Source of the DNA: Burkholderiales bacterium
GTDB taxonomy: Bacteria; Pseudomonadota; Gammaproteobacteria; Burkholderiales; Burkholderiaceae_C
Reading direction: 5' to 3'
Length of the DNA: 18,720 bases
NCBI GenBank assembly: GCA_016703325.1
Contig: JADJCH010000045.1
Location: forward strand, 1-18,720
Within the stretch, counting starts at the first letter, position 1, and the number at the start of each line of letters is the position of its first letter. A model generated the notes under the pieces. It did not search any database. It was given only the letters and a program-made list of their open reading frames with translations, and was not told the origin of the DNA. The position numbers and the translations under genes are program-made. Shown here in pieces: positions 6,179-13,340 of this stretch.

Positions 6179-7489
6179 ATGCCCGTCAAGCGCCCCGCGC
6201 CCGGAGACCTGGAGCCCATCGAGACCGCCGGCCGCGACGAGTTGCAGGCCCTTCAGCTGCAGCGGCTGAAGTGGTCCCTGCAGCACGCCTACGACAACGT
6301 GCCGCACTACCGCAAGTCCTTCGACGAGAAGGGCGTGCACCCCAGCGACCTGAAGTCGCTGGCCGACTTGGCCAAGTTCCCCTTCACCAGCAAGGCGACG
6401 CTGCGCGACAACTACCCCTTCGGCCTGTTCGCGGTGCCGCGCGAGCGGGTGGCGCGGGTGCATGCCTCGTCGGGCACCACCGGCAAACCGACGGTGGTGG
6501 GCTACACCCGCAACGACATCGACCACTGGGCCGACCTGGTGGCGCGTTCCATCCGCGCTGCGGGGGGGCGCCCGGGCGACATCGTGCACGTGGCCTACGG
6601 CTACGGCCTGTTCACCGGCGGGCTGGGCGCGCACTACGGCGCCGAGCGGCTGGGCTGCACGGTGATCCCGGTGTCGGGCGGGCAGACCGAGAAGCAGGTG
6701 CAGCTGATCACCGACTTCAAGCCGGACATCATCATGGTCACCCCCAGCTACATGCAGGTGATCATCGAGGAGATGCGCCGCCAGGGGCAGGACCCCGCCG
6801 CCTGCTCGCTGAAGGTGGGCATCTTCGGCGCCGAGCCCTGGACCGAGGCGATGCGCCGCGAGATCGAGCGCGATGCCGGCATCGACGCGGTGGACATCTA
6901 CGGCCTGTCCGAGGTGATGGGCCCGGGCGTGGCCAACGAGTGCATCGAGACCAAGGACGGCCCGGTGATCTGGGAGGACCATTTCTACCCCGAGATCATC
7001 GACCCGCTCACCGGCGAGGTGCTGCCCGATGGTTCCGAGGGCGAGCTGGTCTTCACCACGCTGACCAAGGAGGCGCTGCCGGTGATCCGCTACCGCACCC
7101 GCGATCTCACCCGCCTGCTGCCGCCCACCGCGCGCAGCATGCGCCGCATGGGCAAGATCGTGGGCCGCAGCGACGACATGCTGATCATCCGCGGCGTGAA
7201 CCTCTTCCCGACGCAGATCGAGGAGATCGTGCTTCAGCACGAGCAGCTGGCCGGGCAGTACCAGCTGATCGTCAGCCGTGAGGGGCTGATGGACGAGCTG
7301 GAGATCCGCTGCGAGGTGGCACCGCAGCACCTGGCCAGCGCAGACCGCAGCGAGATCACCCGCTGGCTGCAGCAGCGCATCAAGACGCTGATCGGCGTGA
7401 GCGCCCGTGTGGTGGTGGGCGACGCCGACAGCATCGAGCGCACGCTGGTCGGCAAGGCCCGCCGCGTGATCGACAAACGCCCCCGCTGA
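6179..7489 (+). CDS. paaK: PaaK, phenylacetate-CoA ligase
   Basis: A 436-residue adenylate-forming enzyme, the usual length for PaaK. The ATP-phosphate loop SSGTTGKPT is at residues 97-105. Further on come VYGYGLFTGGLG-type and DIYGLSEVMGPG segments for adenine and acyl binding, the RTRDLTRL region, and a C-terminal domain beginning near GRSDDMLIIRGVN. It joins phenylacetate to CoA with ATP giving AMP and PPi, the entry step of the pathway, in the cytoplasm. ATG at 6179 has GAGGAGA (6165-6171) seven bases upstream. Upstream in-frame codons from 6095 have no protein-like pattern and are excluded. paaA follows after 14 bases, and its ribosome binding site overlaps the paaK stop. Confidence 0.96.
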   Translation: MPVKRPAPGDLEPIETAGRDELQALQLQRLKWSLQHAYDNVPHYRKSFDEKGVHPSDLKSLADLAKFPFTSKATLRDNYPFGLFAVPRERVARVHASSGTTGKPTVVGYTRNDIDHWADLVARSIRAAGGRPGDIVHVAYGYGLFTGGLGAHYGAERLGCTVIPVSGGQTEKQVQLITDFKPDIIMVTPSYMQVIIEEMRRQGQDPAACSLKVGIFGAEPWTEAMRREIERDAGIDAVDIYGLSEVMGPGVANECIETKDGPVIWEDHFYPEIIDPLTGEVLPDGSEGELVFTTLTKEALPVIRYRTRDLTRLLPPTARSMRRMGKIVGRSDDMLIIRGVNLFPTQIEEIVLQHEQLAGQYQLIVSREGLMDELEIRCEVAPQHLASADRSEITRWLQQRIKTLIGVSARVVVGDADSIERTLVGKARRVIDKRPR

Positions 7490-7503
7490 AGGAGCAACGA
7501 GCC

Positions 7504-8520
7504 ATGTACACCCAAGCGATGGACCTGATGGCCAAGGAGGGGGCGCCGTCGGCCAGGCCGCTGCGCTCCGCCGAGGAGCTGAAGCTGGAAGAGCGTTTCG
7601 ACGCGCGCATCGACGACGGCGGCTTCATCGAGGCCAAGGACTGGATGCCCGATCACTACCGGAAGACGCTGGTGCGGCAGATCAGCCAGCACGCGCATTC
7701 AGAGATCGTGGGCATGCTGCCCGAGGGCAACTGGGTGACGCGCGCGCCCACGCTCAAGCGCAAGGCCATCCTGCTGGCCAAGATCCAGGACGAGGGTGGC
7801 CATGGCCTGTACCTCTACGCCGCGGCCGAGACGCTGGGCACCAGCCGAGACGAGCTGCTCGGCGCGCTGCACAGCGGCAAGGCGAAATACAGCTCGATCT
7901 TCAACTACCCGACGCTGACCTGGGCCGACGTGGGCGTGATCGGCTGGCTGGTGGACGGCGCGGCCATCATGAACCAGGTGCCGCTGTGCCGCTGCAGCTA
8001 CGCGCCCTATGCGCGCGCGATGATCCGCATCTGCCGCGAGGAGAGTTTCCACCAGCGCCAGGGCTACGACAGCCTGCTGGTGATGATGCAGAACGGCACC
8101 GAAGCCCAGCGCGCCATGGTGCAGGACGCGGTGAACCGCTGGTGGTGGCCCAGCCTGATGATGTTCGGCCCGCCGGACGGCGAGTCCACCCACAGCGCAC
8201 AGAGCATGCGCTGGGGCATCAAGCGCATCAGCAACGACGACCTGCGCCAGAAGTTCGTCGACGCCACCGTCGAGCAGGCCAAGGTGCTGGGCGTGACGAT
8301 GCCCGATCCGGACCTGAAGTGGAACGAGGAACGCCAGCATTGCGACTTCGGCGCCATCGACTGGGACGAGTTCTGGCGCGTGGTGGGTGGCGAAGGCCCC
8401 TGCAACCGCGAGCGCCTGGGCATGCGCGTGAAGGCCTGGGACGACGGCGCCTGGGTGCGCGAGGCCGCGCTGGCCCATGCCGAGAAGCAGGCGCAGCGCG
8501 CCCGACAAGCCGCTGCCTGA
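7504..8520 (+). CDS. paaA: PaaA, catalytic di-iron subunit of ring-1,2-phenylacetyl-CoA epoxidase
   Basis: A 338-residue ferritin-like protein. Two ExxH motifs supply di-iron ligands: Glu97 and His100 in QDEGGHG, and Glu180 and His183 in REESFHQRQG, each in a long helix. PaaA is the oxygen-activating subunit of PaaABCE, which inserts one oxygen atom into the ring of phenylacetyl-CoA. A WWWPSLMMFGP stretch typical of PaaA follows the second motif. ATG at 7504 has AAGGAG nine bases upstream overlapping the paaK stop. It is slightly longer than the E. coli protein, with the extra residues at both ends. PaaC, the inactive structural partner, is encoded two genes on. Confidence 0.96.
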   Translation: MYTQAMDLMAKEGAPSARPLRSAEELKLEERFDARIDDGGFIEAKDWMPDHYRKTLVRQISQHAHSEIVGMLPEGNWVTRAPTLKRKAILLAKIQDEGGHGLYLYAAAETLGTSRDELLGALHSGKAKYSSIFNYPTLTWADVGVIGWLVDGAAIMNQVPLCRCSYAPYARAMIRICREESFHQRQGYDSLLVMMQNGTEAQRAMVQDAVNRWWWPSLMMFGPPDGESTHSAQSMRWGIKRISNDDLRQKFVDATVEQAKVLGVTMPDPDLKWNEERQHCDFGAIDWDEFWRVVGGEGPCNRERLGMRVKAWDDGAWVREAALAHAEKQAQRARQAAA

Positions 8521-8543
8521 AACGCAAGACGAGACGAATCTCC

Positions 8544-8894
8544 ATGAGCAACGACAGCAACACCAGCAACGCCACACTGCCCCGCAACGAATGGCCGTTG
8601 TGGGAGGTTTTCGTGCGCAGCAAGGCCGGCCTGGACCACAAGCACTGCGGCAGCCTGCACGCCCCCGACTCGGCCATGGCGATCCAGCTGGCGCGCGACG
8701 TCTACACCCGCCGCCAGGAGGGCACCAGCGTCTGGGTGGTGCGCTCCGAGCACATCGTCGCCAGCGACCCGGGCGACAAGGACATGTACTTCGACCCGAT
8801 GGAAGACAAGGTCTACCGCCACCCCAGCTTCTACAAGCTGCCGGATTCCGTGGACCACATGCAGCTGCGTTCGCGGGGGCGCCAAATCAGCTCC
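8544..8894 (+). CDS. paaB: PaaB, bridging subunit of phenylacetyl-CoA epoxidase; no stop before paaC
   Basis: Residues 13-106 match the whole of PaaB: WPLWEVFVR at the start, then GSLHAPD, YTRRQEG, SVWVVRSEHIVAS, and KVYRHPSFYKLP near the end. PaaB has no active site; in the known structure it bridges PaaA-PaaC pairs and is needed for activity. The ATG at 8544 has only a weak ribosome binding site and gives a 12-residue hydrophilic N-terminal extension. Family members normally stop at about the DHM at residues 104-106. Here the frame runs on through 11 more codons into the paaC Met at 8895 and to the paaC stop, giving a 390-residue open frame. The end given is the last base before that Met. 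A real fusion or a one-base error are both possible. Confidence 0.85.
8862..8894 (+). other. In-frame paaB-paaC junction with a G5 run
   Basis: Eleven codons link the normal end of PaaB to the paaC Met at 8895. They include a run of five G (8875-8879). If that run had one G fewer, the PaaB frame would end at the TGA overlapping the paaC ATG (ATGA at 8895-8898), a common coupling arrangement. No clear ribosome binding site precedes 8895, which fits either coupling or a fused product. Confidence 0.7.
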
Positions 8895-9716
8895 ATGACC
8901 ACACCCTCCATCACCGTCAGCCCCGATCCGCAGCTGCAGTACCTGCTGCGCCTGGCCGACACCTGCCTGATCCACGCCCAGCGCCTGGCCGAGTGGTGCG
9001 GGCACGCGCCGGTCCTGGAAGAGGACATCGCGCTGACCAACCTCTCGCTGGACCTGATCGGCCAGTCCCGCGCGCTCTACAGCCACGCGGCCACGGTCGA
9101 GCAGCGGCTCACTGGCGTCGTCCGCGACGAGGACGCCTACGCCTTCCTGCGCGAGGAGCGCGACTACCGCAACCCGACCCTGGTCGAGCTGCCGCTGCGC
9201 CGCGGCATCAGCGGCCCGGCGGAGGACTTTGCCGGCACCGTGCTGCGCAACCTGCTGGTGGCCACGCTGCTCAAGCAGGTCTGGGAGGCGCTGAGCGCTC
9301 CCGGCGGCACGGCCGACGCCGAGCTGGCCGCCATCGCCGCCAAATCGCTCAAGGAGGCGCGTTACCACCAGCAGCACTCGGCCGACTGGGTCGTGCGCCT
9401 GGGCGACGGCACCGAGGAATCGGCCCGCCGCCTGCGCGACGCGCTGCAGCGTCAGTGGCCCTACGTGGCTGAGCTGTTCGAGTCCGACGCCACCGACGCC
9501 GCGGCCGCCGCCGCCGGCCTGGGCCCGCGCATGGCGGACCTGCGTGCGGCCTGGGAGGCGGAGATCGGCGAGGTCTTCACCGCCGCCGGGCTGACGCGGC
9601 CCAAGTCGACCCCCTTCCGCAGCACCGGTCGCCAGGGCGTGCACAGCGAGCACATGGGCTTCCTGCTGGCCGAGATGCAGTCGCTGCAGCGCGCCTACCC
9701 CGGGGGCGTGTGGTGA
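8895..9716 (+). CDS. paaC: PaaC, structural subunit of phenylacetyl-CoA epoxidase
   Basis: A 273-residue ferritin-like helical protein recognised by LAEWCGHAP, LANLSLDLIGQ-type wording (here TNLSLDLIGQSR), LREERDYRNPTLVE, SLKEARYHQQHS and a C-terminal GVHSEHMGFLLAEMQ. PaaC resembles PaaA but lacks the di-iron site; it pairs with PaaA and supports the catalytic subunit. The Met at 8895 is where PaaC proteins normally begin, yet it lies inside a frame continuous with paaB. It ends at TGA 9714-9716, which overlaps the GTG of paaD by four bases (GTGA), so the two are translationally coupled. Confidence 0.93.
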   Translation: MTTPSITVSPDPQLQYLLRLADTCLIHAQRLAEWCGHAPVLEEDIALTNLSLDLIGQSRALYSHAATVEQRLTGVVRDEDAYAFLREERDYRNPTLVELPLRRGISGPAEDFAGTVLRNLLVATLLKQVWEALSAPGGTADAELAAIAAKSLKEARYHQQHSADWVVRLGDGTEESARRLRDALQRQWPYVAELFESDATDAAAAAAGLGPRMADLRAAWEAEIGEVFTAAGLTRPKSTPFRSTGRQGVHSEHMGFLLAEMQSLQRAYPGGVW

Positions 9717-10243
9717 GCGCCGTCGCCGTGCCTGTCGACCGCGCCGCTCTGGCCTGGGCCGCGCTGGCCACGGTGATGGACCCGGAGGTGCCGGTGGTCT
9801 CGCTGGTCGAGCTGGGCATTGCCCGCGAGGCGCGGCTGGCCGAGGACGGTGCGGTGGAGGTGCTGCTCACGCCCACCTACTCCGGCTGCCCGGCCACCGA
9901 GCTGATCGAGCAGCAGGCGCGCGCCGCGGTCGAGGCTGCGGTGAGCGGCCCGGTGCGCGTGCTGACGCAGCGCGCGCCGGCCTGGACCACCGACTGGATC
10001 AGCGCCGAGGGCCGGCGCAAGCTGCGCGAGTACGGCATCGCCCCTCCCGGGCCGGTGGAACTGCCGACCGCTGGGATGGGCCAAGCCGTGATCCGCTTCA
10101 TGCCCCGCGCGGTCACCGTGACCTGCCCGCACTGCGACAGCCCGGACACCGAGCGCCTGTCTGCCTTCGGCTCGACCGCCTGCAAGGCCCTGTACCGCTG
10201 CCGTGCCTGCCGCGAGCCCTTTGAACACTTCAAGCCGATCTGA
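9713..10243 (+). CDS. paaD: PaaD, MIP18/DUF59-family assembly factor of phenylacetyl-CoA epoxidase
   Basis: A 176-residue protein (also called PaaJ in some species). The N-terminal MIP18/DUF59 domain shows MDPEVPVVSL and TPTYSGCPAT with Cys59, the conserved cysteine of Fe-S-handling members. The C-terminus is a zinc-ribbon-like element with Cys138/Cys141 (CPHC) and Cys163/Cys166 (CRAC) plus Cys157. PaaD is needed for an active PaaABCE complex, probably in maturation of the iron or Fe-S centres; it is not part of the purified oxygenase. The start is either GTG 9713 or GTG 9710; 9713 is preferred because its GTGA overlaps the paaC stop. paaE follows after 24 bases. Confidence 0.92.
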   Translation: MSAVAVPVDRAALAWAALATVMDPEVPVVSLVELGIAREARLAEDGAVEVLLTPTYSGCPATELIEQQARAAVEAAVSGPVRVLTQRAPAWTTDWISAEGRRKLREYGIAPPGPVELPTAGMGQAVIRFMPRAVTVTCPHCDSPDTERLSAFGSTACKALYRCRACREPFEHFKPI

Positions 10244-10267
10244 TCGATCGATGCCGACGGAACCGAC

Positions 10268-11350
10268 ATGACCCGCCTGAGCTTCCATCCCCTGCGTGTG
10301 GCCTCGGTGCAGCCCGACACCGACGAGGCGGTGATCGTCACCTTCGACTGCCCCGCCGAGCTGCGCGAGACCTTTGCCTACATCCAGGGCCAGTACCTGA
10401 CGCTGCGCCAGACACTCGATGGCGAGGATCTGCGCCGCAGCTACTCGATCTGTGCCGGTGTGGACGACGCCACGCTGCGTGTGGGTGTGCGCCGCGTGGC
10501 CGGCGGGCGCTTCTCCAACTGGGTGCAGCGCGAGCTGAAGGCCGGCGACACGATCGAGGTGATGCCGCCGCAGGGCCGCTTCTTCGTGCCCGTCGAGCCC
10601 GGCAGCCGCCGCCACTACCTCGGGCTGGCGGGCGGCAGCGGCATCACGCCCATCCTCTCGATCATGAAGACGGTGCTGGCGCGCGAGCCGGGCAGCCGCT
10701 TCACGCTGATCTACGGCAACCGCCGCCAGGCCTCCACGATGTTCAAGGAGGAGCTGGAGGACCTGAAGAACCGCTACCTGACGCGGCTGGTGCTGCACCA
10801 CGTCTTCTCCGACGAGTTCACCGACGTGCCGCTGCAGTCCGGCGTGATGAACCGCGAGAAGATCGGCGAGTTCCTGAACGGACTCATCGATCCGGCGTCG
10901 ATCGACCACGCCTTCGTCTGCGGCCCCTACCAGATGAACGACGAGGCCGAGGCCGCGCTGCGCGCCGCGGGCCTGCCGGCCGAACGCATCCACATCGAGC
11001 GCTTCGGCGCGCCGCTGCCCAACGCCGGCGACGCACTCAAGCACCTGGCCCAGCCGGGCGACGCGCCGCAGGCCACCATCGTGGTCACTCGCGACGGCCT
11101 GCAGCGGGAGGTGCCCTATCGCAATGGCGACGCGAGCATCCTGGACGCGATTGCCGCTGCCGGGCTGGAGGCGCCGTACTCCTGCAAGAGCGGCGTGTGC
11201 GCCACCTGCCGCTGCCGCGTGCTGGAGGGGAAGGTGCGCATGGACCGCAACTTCTCGCTGGAGGCGGCGGACCTGGCGGCCGGCTTCGTGCTGACCTGCC
11301 AGGCGCACCCGCTCACCGAGCGGGTCGTGCTGAGCTACGACGACCGCTGA
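10268..11350 (+). CDS. paaE: PaaE, reductase subunit of phenylacetyl-CoA epoxidase
   Basis: A 360-residue ferredoxin:NADP-reductase-type protein fused to a plant-type ferredoxin. The FAD site is RSYS at residues 57-60; the nicotinamide-binding loop begins GGSGITP at 122-128; CGPYQMND near residue 218 closes the reductase part. The C-terminal [2Fe-2S] domain has Cys306, Cys311, Cys314 and Cys344 in the usual C-x4-C-x2-C spacing plus a distant cysteine. It carries electrons from NADPH through FAD and the Fe-S cluster to the di-iron site of PaaA. The ATG at 10268 has only a weak CGGAAC-like ribosome binding site. The tetR gene follows after 16 bases, so it is probably in the same transcript. Confidence 0.95.
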   Translation: MTRLSFHPLRVASVQPDTDEAVIVTFDCPAELRETFAYIQGQYLTLRQTLDGEDLRRSYSICAGVDDATLRVGVRRVAGGRFSNWVQRELKAGDTIEVMPPQGRFFVPVEPGSRRHYLGLAGGSGITPILSIMKTVLAREPGSRFTLIYGNRRQASTMFKEELEDLKNRYLTRLVLHHVFSDEFTDVPLQSGVMNREKIGEFLNGLIDPASIDHAFVCGPYQMNDEAEAALRAAGLPAERIHIERFGAPLPNAGDALKHLAQPGDAPQATIVVTRDGLQREVPYRNGDASILDAIAAAGLEAPYSCKSGVCATCRCRVLEGKVRMDRNFSLEAADLAAGFVLTCQAHPLTERVVLSYDDR

Positions 11351-11366
11351 CCCGGTTTCCAACGAC

Positions 11367-12002
11367 ATGGCACGCGGACGCTCAGCCGGCTACGACGACC
11401 AGCGCGAGGCCATCCTCGCGCAGGCGGCGGCGTTGTTCGCCCAGCAGGGCTACACCGGCACCTCGATGAACGCAGTGGCGGCGGCCTGCGGCGTCAGCAA
11501 GCCGGCGCTGTACCACTACGTGCGCGACAAGCAGGCGCTGCTGGTGCAGATCTGTGAGGCGCATGTCGATCGGCTGCAGCAGCTGGTCGCGGCGGTCGAA
11601 GCCCAGGCGTTGCCGCCCGAGGCGCATCTGCGTGAGCTGATCGTGCGCTTCGTCAAAGCTTATGCCGCTGCCCAGAATGAACATCGCGTCCTGACGGAAG
11701 ACGAGAAGTTTCTCTCCGATGCCGAGCGCGAACGGGTGCGCGAGGGCGAGCGTCGGGTGGTTTCAGCCTTTGCGCGGGCACTCGCGGCGGTGCGGCCCGA
11801 CGAGGACTTTGCCGCCTTGCACAAGCCGCTGACGATGCTGCTGTTCGGGATGATCAACTGGATGTTCACCTGGCTGAAGCCCGACGGGCCGATCAGCCAC
11901 GCCGACATGGCGCCGGTGGTGGCCGACCTGTTCTTCGGAGGCCTGCAGGCGGTGCGTGTACCGACCGCAACGGCCGAAAGCGTTTTTCCCACGACCCCCT
12001 AG
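11367..12002 (+). CDS. paaR: TetR-family regulator, probable PaaR
   Basis: A 211-residue TetR/AcrR-type repressor. The N-terminal helix-turn-helix spans about residues 13-60, with the recognition part TSMNAVAAACGVSKPALYHY at 32-51. The rest is a helical ligand-binding domain containing EDEKFLSDAERERV and FGMINWMFTW. In beta-proteobacteria the paa genes are commonly controlled by a TetR-type PaaR that releases DNA on binding phenylacetyl-CoA, and this gene lies inside the cluster, so that is the most likely role; the effector itself cannot be read from sequence. It would bind the palindrome upstream of paaG. No good ribosome binding site is seen before ATG 11367; low translation would suit a repressor. 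Confidence 0.83.
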   Translation: MARGRSAGYDDQREAILAQAAALFAQQGYTGTSMNAVAAACGVSKPALYHYVRDKQALLVQICEAHVDRLQQLVAAVEAQALPPEAHLRELIVRFVKAYAAAQNEHRVLTEDEKFLSDAERERVREGERRVVSAFARALAAVRPDEDFAALHKPLTMLLFGMINWMFTWLKPDGPISHADMAPVVADLFFGGLQAVRVPTATAESVFPTTP

Positions 12003-12028
12003 ACGATCCCAACGAAGGAGACAACACG

Positions 12029-13189
12029 ATGAAGACCCTTGCCACCTTGACCCGCAGCCTGCTCGCCACCGCCGCGCTGATCGCCGCCAGCGGCGCTGCG
12101 CTGGCCGACATCAACGTCGGCGTGACCGTTTCGGCCACCGGCCCGGCCGCTTCCCTGGGCATCCCGGAGAAGAACACCGTTGCGCTGATGCCCACCACCA
12201 TCGCCGGCCAGAAGGTGAACTACATCGTGCTGGACGATGCGTCGGACACCACCAAGGCGGTGGGCAACACGCGCCGGCTGATCACCGAGGACAAGGTCGA
12301 CGTGATCCTGGGCTCCACCACCACGCCGAACTCGCTGGCGATGATCGACGCGGTATCCGAGGCACAGGTGCCGATGATCTCGATGGCTGCGTCGGCGCGC
12401 ATCGTCGAGCCGCAGGATGCCAAGAAGCGCTGGGTTTTCAAGACGCCGCAGAACGACATCATGATGTCACTGGCCATCGTCGGCCACATGGCCGACAACG
12501 GCGTCAAGAAGGTCGGCTTCATCGGCTTTGCGGACGCCTACGGTGAGGGCTGGTATGGAGAGTTCAGCAAGGCCGCGGCGCTCAAGGGCATCCAGATCGT
12601 CGCCAACGAACGCTACGCCCGCAACGACACCTCGGTGACCGCCCAGGTGCTCAAGCTGGTCGGTGCACAGCCTGATGCGGTGCTGATCGCCGGCTCGGGC
12701 ACGCCCGCCGCGTTGCCCGCCAATGCGCTGGCCGAGCGGGGTTACACCGGGAAGATGTACCAGACCCACGGCGTGGCCAACAACGACTTCCTGCGCGTGG
12801 GCGGCAAGGCGGTGGAAGGCACCTTCCTGCCTGCCGGCCCAGTGCTGGTGGCCGACCAGCTGCCCGCCAACCACCCGCTGAAGAAGAGCGCGCTGAACTA
12901 CGTGCAGAAGTACGAAGCCGCCTACGGCAAAGGCAGCGTCAGCACCTTCGGCGCACACGCCTGGGATGCCGGCCTGTTGATGACCGCTGCAGTGCCGGTG
13001 GCACTGAAGATGGCGCAGCCGGGCACGCCGGCCTTCCGTGCTGCGCTGCGCGATGCGCTGGAGCAGGTCAAGGAGCTGCCCGGTGCGCACGGCATCTTCA
13101 ACATGTCCGCGGCGGACCACCTCGGGCTGGACCAGCGTGCACGGGTGATGGTGAAGATCGAGGGTGGGGCCTGGAAGTACCAGCCCTAG
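12029..13189 (+). CDS. ABC transporter periplasmic substrate-binding protein, LivK-like
   Basis: A 386-residue exported protein with a clear signal peptide: basic N-terminus, hydrophobic core and an ALA cleavage site after residue 26. The mature part begins DINVGVTVSATGPAASLG, the usual start of type I (leucine/aromatic-acid) periplasmic binding proteins, and continues with LDDASDTTKAVGN and two Rossmann-like lobes. AAGGAGA lies upstream of ATG 12029, and only 26 bases separate it from the regulator, so it belongs to the paa transcript. By context it probably captures phenylacetate or a related aromatic acid for import. No permease or ATPase genes of an ABC transporter are in the window, so its partners must be encoded elsewhere. 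Ligand identity is inference. Confidence 0.88.
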   Translation: MKTLATLTRSLLATAALIAASGAALADINVGVTVSATGPAASLGIPEKNTVALMPTTIAGQKVNYIVLDDASDTTKAVGNTRRLITEDKVDVILGSTTTPNSLAMIDAVSEAQVPMISMAASARIVEPQDAKKRWVFKTPQNDIMMSLAIVGHMADNGVKKVGFIGFADAYGEGWYGEFSKAAALKGIQIVANERYARNDTSVTAQVLKLVGAQPDAVLIAGSGTPAALPANALAERGYTGKMYQTHGVANNDFLRVGGKAVEGTFLPAGPVLVADQLPANHPLKKSALNYVQKYEAAYGKGSVSTFGAHAWDAGLLMTAAVPVALKMAQPGTPAFRAALRDALEQVKELPGAHGIFNMSAADHLGLDQRARVMVKIEGGAWKYQP

Positions 13190-13197
13190 GGGCTGCC

Positions 13198-13305
13198 GGC
13201 CCCTCTCCTGAGGGAGGGGGGCCATTCCCTGAGCCCCTCTCCCAAGGGGGGGGGGGCAAACAGTCCCTAGCTCCTGCCTTCCCCCCCTCTTGAAAAAGGG
13301 GGGGT
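13198..13305 (+). repeat. Block of three G/C-run inverted repeats
   Basis: Three stem-forming units lie side by side between the binding-protein gene and paaZ: GGCCCCTCTC with its near-complement at 13198-13223; GCCCCTCTCCCAAGGGG followed by a long G run at about 13232-13257 (eleven G in a row); and CCCCCCCTCTTGAAAAAGG with more G at 13281-13304. CCCTC...GAGGG units of this kind are common dispersed intergenic elements in Burkholderiales genomes. They may act as weak terminators or mRNA-end stabilisers, but no T run follows. The long G runs are also places where base counts are easily wrong. Confidence 0.6.
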
Positions 13306-13340
13306 GGGGGATTTCCCCCGCCGCACCTCCCCCATCGACC

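Noticed and set aside
8064..11368. Long minus-strand open frames opposite paaB-paaE
   Set aside because: They lie antisense to well-supported paa genes and show only low-complexity G/R/A/H-rich translation, the usual effect of G/C at third codon positions.
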